A stretch of 64,000 nucleotides of DNA, taken from the NCBI RefSeq assembly GCF_900095885.1, contig NZ_LT615367.1, forward strand, positions 1,736,001 through 1,800,000, given 5' to 3'. Shown here one piece after another: positions 60,717 to 64,000 of the stretch (position 1 is the stretch's first letter; each line of letters opens with the position of its first letter). A program made the translations under genes and the position numbers. The notes beneath the pieces are model-generated. The model saw nothing but the letters and a program-made list of their open reading frames with translations, searched no databases and had not been told where the DNA came from. The DNA comes from Dickeya aquatica. GTDB taxonomy: Bacteria > Pseudomonadota > Gammaproteobacteria > Enterobacterales > Enterobacteriaceae.

Positions 60717-60735
60717 TATAACTCTTGAGTAAGCA

Positions 60736-62472
60736 ATGAGCACATTACTGACCGCACACGCCCTGAGCGTGACCACCCCATTCGGCACTCTGCTGGATAA
60801 CGTTTCATTTACCCTGAAAAAAGGCGACCGCCTGGGCCTGATTGGCCATAATGGTTGTGGCAAAAGCACGCTGTTGCATGTGCTTGACGGATCGCTGATG
60901 CCGCAAAGCGGCAGCGTCACCCGCGCCCATCACTGCCTGCTGGCCCGCGTTGAACAACATCTGCCCGCCCGTTTACACCCGCTGACAATGCTAGACGCCG
61001 TGCTTGACTGCGTGCCGGTTGCCGAGCGCCCCAGCGAGCGCTGGCGCGCGCAAACGCTGCTGGCGCAGATGGGCTTTGCGCCACAAGACTGGCAACTGAG
61101 CGCCGGTACACTCAGCGGCGGCCAGCATACCCGGCTGTTGCTCGCCAGAGCGCTTGTCACGTCGCCGGATTTACTGCTGCTTGATGAGCCGAGTAACCAC
61201 CTTGACCTGCCGACGCTGCTGTGGCTTGAGCGGTTTTTACAAAGCTGGAGCGGCAGCTTCATGCTGGTTTCGCATGACCGCCAGTTACTGGATAGCGTGA
61301 CGAACGGCAGTTATATTTTGCGCGACGGCCAGTTGCATTATTTCGCGCTGCCGTGCAGTGCCGCGCGTGAAGCGCTGGCGGCGCGCGACAGCAGCGATGC
61401 GCAGCGCCATCAGGCGGAGCAGAAAGAGATAGATCGTGTCAGCGCCAGTGCCAAACGGCTGGCGACCTGGGGCCGGGTCTACGATAACGAAGATCTGGCG
61501 CGCAAAGCCAAGCAGATGGAAAAACACATCGTGCGGCTAAAAGAGGCGCAAACCGAGCTCAGTCGCGGTTATCAGTGGCGTCTTACCCTGAGCGGCGAGG
61601 CGATTGATGCCGACCGGTTACTGGAAATCCATGCGCTTGCGGTGCGCCCGGCGGCCGAAAGCCCGATGCTGTTTCACGTCGCACTTCAGCGGCTGAAAAG
61701 CGGCGACAGAGTGGCGGTTATCGGGCGTAACGGCTGCGGTAAATCCTCGCTATTGCGCCTGTTATGGCAGCAGTTTTGTCTGGGGCAGGGCGGGGAGGCG
61801 ATACGCTTTCATCCCCGGCTCACGTTAGGCTATTACGACCAGACCTTACAGCAGCTACGTGATGATGACAGCTTGCTGGATGCGCTGACGCCGTTTGAGC
61901 CACAACAGCAGGTGCGCAAAATGGCGCTAATCAGCGCGGGGTTTGCCTGGTCGCGCCATCAACAGAAGGTGGCGACATTAAGCGGTGGCGAGCGTGCCCG
62001 GCTGTTGTTTGTCGGGCTGTCGCTGGCGCGCTATGGCATGTTGATGCTCGATGAGCCCACCAACCATCTTGATTTGGAAGGTAAAGAGGCACTGGCGCAC
62101 ACCTTGCAAACCTTCTCCGGCGGCGTGTTGCTGGTGACACACGATCGCACGCTGATAACCCAGAGCTGCAACCGTTTCTGGCTGGTTGAGGCGGGGCAAC
62201 TGAGCGAATGGCACGATCTGGAGGCGTTATATCAGCACCTGAGCGAGCCGGGTACAGGCGTGCTGCCCGCGCGACCAGTCACGCCTGCTGCCGATGAGGC
62301 CGCAAGCGTGGGTGTTGACCCGCAGCAGGAAGAACAGCTTGGCCAACTGGTGGCGCTGGAACAACAGTTGGCACAAGACATGGCGCGTAAACCGAAACAT
62401 CAAAAACCGGCATTGCAGGCCGCCTGGCGGGCAGAAATAGCCCGCCTGAGCGCGTTGCTGGAGCTGGAATAA
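60736..62472 (+). CDS. ABC-F family ATPase
   Basis: This 578-residue soluble protein has two ABC domains and no membrane helices. Walker A motifs are GHNGCGKST (37-45) and GRNGCGKSS, signatures are 'LSGGQHTRLLLARAL' and 'LSGGERARLLFVGLSLARYG', and Walker B is followed by SNHLDLP and TNHLDLE. The charged linker between domains is the ABC-F arm that enters the ribosomal E-site. It may be a translation factor or an antibiotic-resistance ABC-F. It is not an obvious copy of EttA, Uup, YbiT or YheS. The leader ORF supports ribosome-linked regulation. Confidence 0.88.
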   Translation: MSTLLTAHALSVTTPFGTLLDNVSFTLKKGDRLGLIGHNGCGKSTLLHVLDGSLMPQSGSVTRAHHCLLARVEQHLPARLHPLTMLDAVLDCVPVAERPSERWRAQTLLAQMGFAPQDWQLSAGTLSGGQHTRLLLARALVTSPDLLLLDEPSNHLDLPTLLWLERFLQSWSGSFMLVSHDRQLLDSVTNGSYILRDGQLHYFALPCSAAREALAARDSSDAQRHQAEQKEIDRVSASAKRLATWGRVYDNEDLARKAKQMEKHIVRLKEAQTELSRGYQWRLTLSGEAIDADRLLEIHALAVRPAAESPMLFHVALQRLKSGDRVAVIGRNGCGKSSLLRLLWQQFCLGQGGEAIRFHPRLTLGYYDQTLQQLRDDDSLLDALTPFEPQQQVRKMALISAGFAWSRHQQKVATLSGGERARLLFVGLSLARYGMLMLDEPTNHLDLEGKEALAHTLQTFSGGVLLVTHDRTLITQSCNRFWLVEAGQLSEWHDLEALYQHLSEPGTGVLPARPVTPAADEAASVGVDPQQEEQLGQLVALEQQLAQDMARKPKHQKPALQAAWRAEIARLSALLELE

Positions 62473-62626
62473 CCCTCAGGCCCCCGTTTAAGGGGGCTAA
62501 CCACTCGGGTTGGCCACGTTTTGACGGCGGCCACCGGCTTAACGCCATGCGCGAATTATCGGGTAAGCCCGGTCTGCCTGCGTTACCCTGTCAAAACACA
62601 CGTCATCGAATAGAGGTCGTATTACC

Positions 62627-63424
62627 ATGCCCCGTTCGCTTGTGGCTCCCCCGCATCAGCCCATTGCCGGACAACCTGCGCCGATACTGCATGCGCTACC
62701 GCGCCCGGTTTATTTTCGCAGTTACCCGCTGCAAAAAGAGACGCAGGTGGCCGTGCATCAGCACCCGTTTGTCGAGTTTCTCTATGCGCGCGAGGGCGGT
62801 ATGCGGGTGGAGATAGAAGGTCAAACGCTGATTGTGCCGGTGCTCTATGGCGTCTGGATACCCGCGCAGGTGCCGCATTGCATTGTCGCCACCAGCGATG
62901 TGCTGCTGGAAAGCCTGTATATCGCGCCGGATTATGTGCAATTAGGGCACCGCGGCAGCAACGTGGTGCTGGTCAGCGACTTTATTCGCGAGTTCATCCA
63001 CTACGCGACGCTGAATGTACCGGAGCAATATGATAGCGATGGCGAGGATGCCAAACTGGTCAGCGTATTAACCACCCTGCTAACGCAGTTGCCCGATGCC
63101 GGTTTCTCCCTCGTCTGGCCCTATTCAGCACCGCTGATGCGTGTCTGCCGCGCCATTCAACGGGCACCAGAACAACCGCATACGATTGAGGCCTGGGCCA
63201 GTCAAACCGGCATGTCGGTGCGCACCTTTTCTCGCCGCTTTAAAAAAGAAACCGGGCTTGCCTTTAGCGAATGGAAAAAGCGTCAGCGCCTGCTGGAAGC
63301 GGTGGTACGGCTGAAGAATAACCACAGTGTGACGCAAGTGGCGCTGGAGCTGGGCTATGCCAGCACCGCGTCGTTTACGTTTGCCTTCCGCCAGATGTTT
63401 GGGGTGCCGCCTACGCGTTATTGA
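62627..63424 (+). CDS. AraC-family transcription regulator (NimR/YeaM-like)
   Basis: This 265-residue protein has an N-terminal cupin sensor domain ('HQHPFVEFLYAREGGMRVEI', 'IPAQVPHCIVATSDVLLESL') and two C-terminal helix-turn-helix units ('IEAWASQTGMSVRTFSRRFK' and 'SVTQVALELGYASTASFTFAFRQMFG'). GAGG precedes the ATG at 62627. The layout matches NimR-type regulators, which control CynX/NimT-type exporters; such an exporter occurs at 30029 but already has its own MarR partner. Target is unknown. Confidence 0.88.
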   Translation: MPRSLVAPPHQPIAGQPAPILHALPRPVYFRSYPLQKETQVAVHQHPFVEFLYAREGGMRVEIEGQTLIVPVLYGVWIPAQVPHCIVATSDVLLESLYIAPDYVQLGHRGSNVVLVSDFIREFIHYATLNVPEQYDSDGEDAKLVSVLTTLLTQLPDAGFSLVWPYSAPLMRVCRAIQRAPEQPHTIEAWASQTGMSVRTFSRRFKKETGLAFSEWKKRQRLLEAVVRLKNNHSVTQVALELGYASTASFTFAFRQMFGVPPTRY

Positions 63425-63447
63425 CGGCACCGTCTTGCGTTGTACTG

Positions 63448-64000
63448 CTAGCGCGACAGCATCAGCAATAGCGGGAACAGCAGTGGAGCCAGCAGCGAAG
63501 TGATGATGCCGCACAGCACCAGCGCCAGCGAGCTGAAAGCCCCTTCCTCATAGTCGAGTTCCGCGCAGCGCGCGGTGCCAAGCGCATGTGCCGCTGTCCC
63601 CATTGCCAGCCCGCGCGAGGCTTTGGTGTGAATACGCATGGCGTTAAGCAGCAGATGCCCGAATACCGCACCGAGAATACCGACAAAGATCACACACACC
63701 GCGCTGATGGCGGGGATGCCGCCGAGACTGCCGCCAACGGCCATAGCAATCGGTGTGGTGACGGATTTCGGCAAGATAGAGGCGGCGATAGCGGGCGTGG
63801 CCCCTAATCGCAGCGCAATCCAGGTGCCGCTTATCATGGCGACTACACTGCCTAGCACGCACACGCTGATAATCGATTTCCAGCGTGCCCGAATCTGATG
63901 CAACTGTTCATAGAGCGGGAATGCCAGCGCCACCACCGCCGGTTGCAGCAGGCTATTGAGCACGCGACTGCCGCTAAAATAGCGCGCGTAAGGGATGTGG
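63448..64000 (-). CDS. yohK: LrgB-family membrane protein YohK, 5' end outside the window
   Basis: The reading frame is open to the right edge. The visible 183 residues include 'LNSLLQPAVVALAFPLYEQL', 'ILPKSVTTPIAMAVGGSLGG' and 'HALGTARCAELDYEEGAFSS', nearly identical in pattern to E. coli YohK (about 231 residues). It is the LrgB/CidB-type partner of YohJ, forming a holin-like inner membrane system. The missing part is the first 45 or so residues. It is convergent with the AraC gene, 23 bp apart. Confidence 0.93.
   Translation of the reverse strand, partial: HIPYARYFSGSRVLNSLLQPAVVALAFPLYEQLHQIRARWKSIISVCVLGSVVAMISGTWIALRLGATPAIAASILPKSVTTPIAMAVGGSLGGIPAISAVCVIFVGILGAVFGHLLLNAMRIHTKASRGLAMGTAAHALGTARCAELDYEEGAFSSLALVLCGIITSLLAPLLFPLLLMLSR

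Overview
The window looks like a chromosomal segment of an enterobacterium, most like the Dickeya/Pectobacterium group. The conserved block glnQ-glnP-glnH, dps, rhtA, ompX has the usual enterobacterial gene order and protein lengths, and efeUOB, glpM and yohK-type genes are also present. The species assignment is an inference from gene content. The right-hand 40 kb is ordinary GC-rich core and accessory chromosome.

Positions 1 to about 23,830 hold most of a Mu-like transposable prophage lying in reverse orientation, with its tail genes running off the left edge. Read from right to left it has a CI/S24-type repressor with repeated operators, Ner, transposase A, target-choice ATPase B, a block of small early genes (DUF3164, DUF2786, GemA), a Mor-type activator, a secreted cargo protein, the lysis cassette (GH19 endolysin, holin-like protein, nested Rz/Rz1), the packaging and head genes (DUF1804, terminase, portal, gpF, gpG, protease/scaffold I-Z, decoration, capsid T), and the contractile-tail genes (gp35 to gp38, sheath L, tube M, gp41). 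No prophage gene is visibly broken. A shared 15-bp box upstream of both the lysis gene and gene I looks like the activator site of two late promoters. A serine-type tRNA-like fold sits between gpG and gpF.

Positions 24,086 to 31,643 carry the glutamine ABC transporter (glnQPH), dps, the amino-acid exporter rhtA, ompX, a MarR-family regulator divergent from a CynX-type exporter, and a GlpM-like membrane protein. Next comes a secreted protein of the same family as the prophage cargo protein.

Positions 32,615 to 43,881 appear to be a peptide and D-amino-acid unit. A Dpp/Opp-type importer (binding protein, two permeases, two ATPases) and an M20 amidohydrolase are on the plus strand. A minus-strand operon encodes a DUF1611/DgcN protein, a DgcA/YcjG-type epimerase and a D-amino-acid transaminase. 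Together they could import D-Glu-containing peptides and convert D-glutamate to L-glutamate through N-acyl intermediates. The two ATPase genes contain three single-base losses, all in G or C homopolymers.

Positions 44,679 to 64,000 hold a diguanylate cyclase, the efeUOB ferrous iron and heme-iron system behind a probable Fur box, a LysR/SRPBCC divergent pair, and an RND efflux pump (permease plus lipoprotein adaptor) divergent from its likely two-component system. These are followed by a LysR/VOC divergent pair, a TauE/SafE exporter, an ABC-F ATPase preceded by an uncharacterised upstream ORF and a structured leader, an AraC-type regulator, and the 3' part of a yohK/lrgB gene cut by the right edge.
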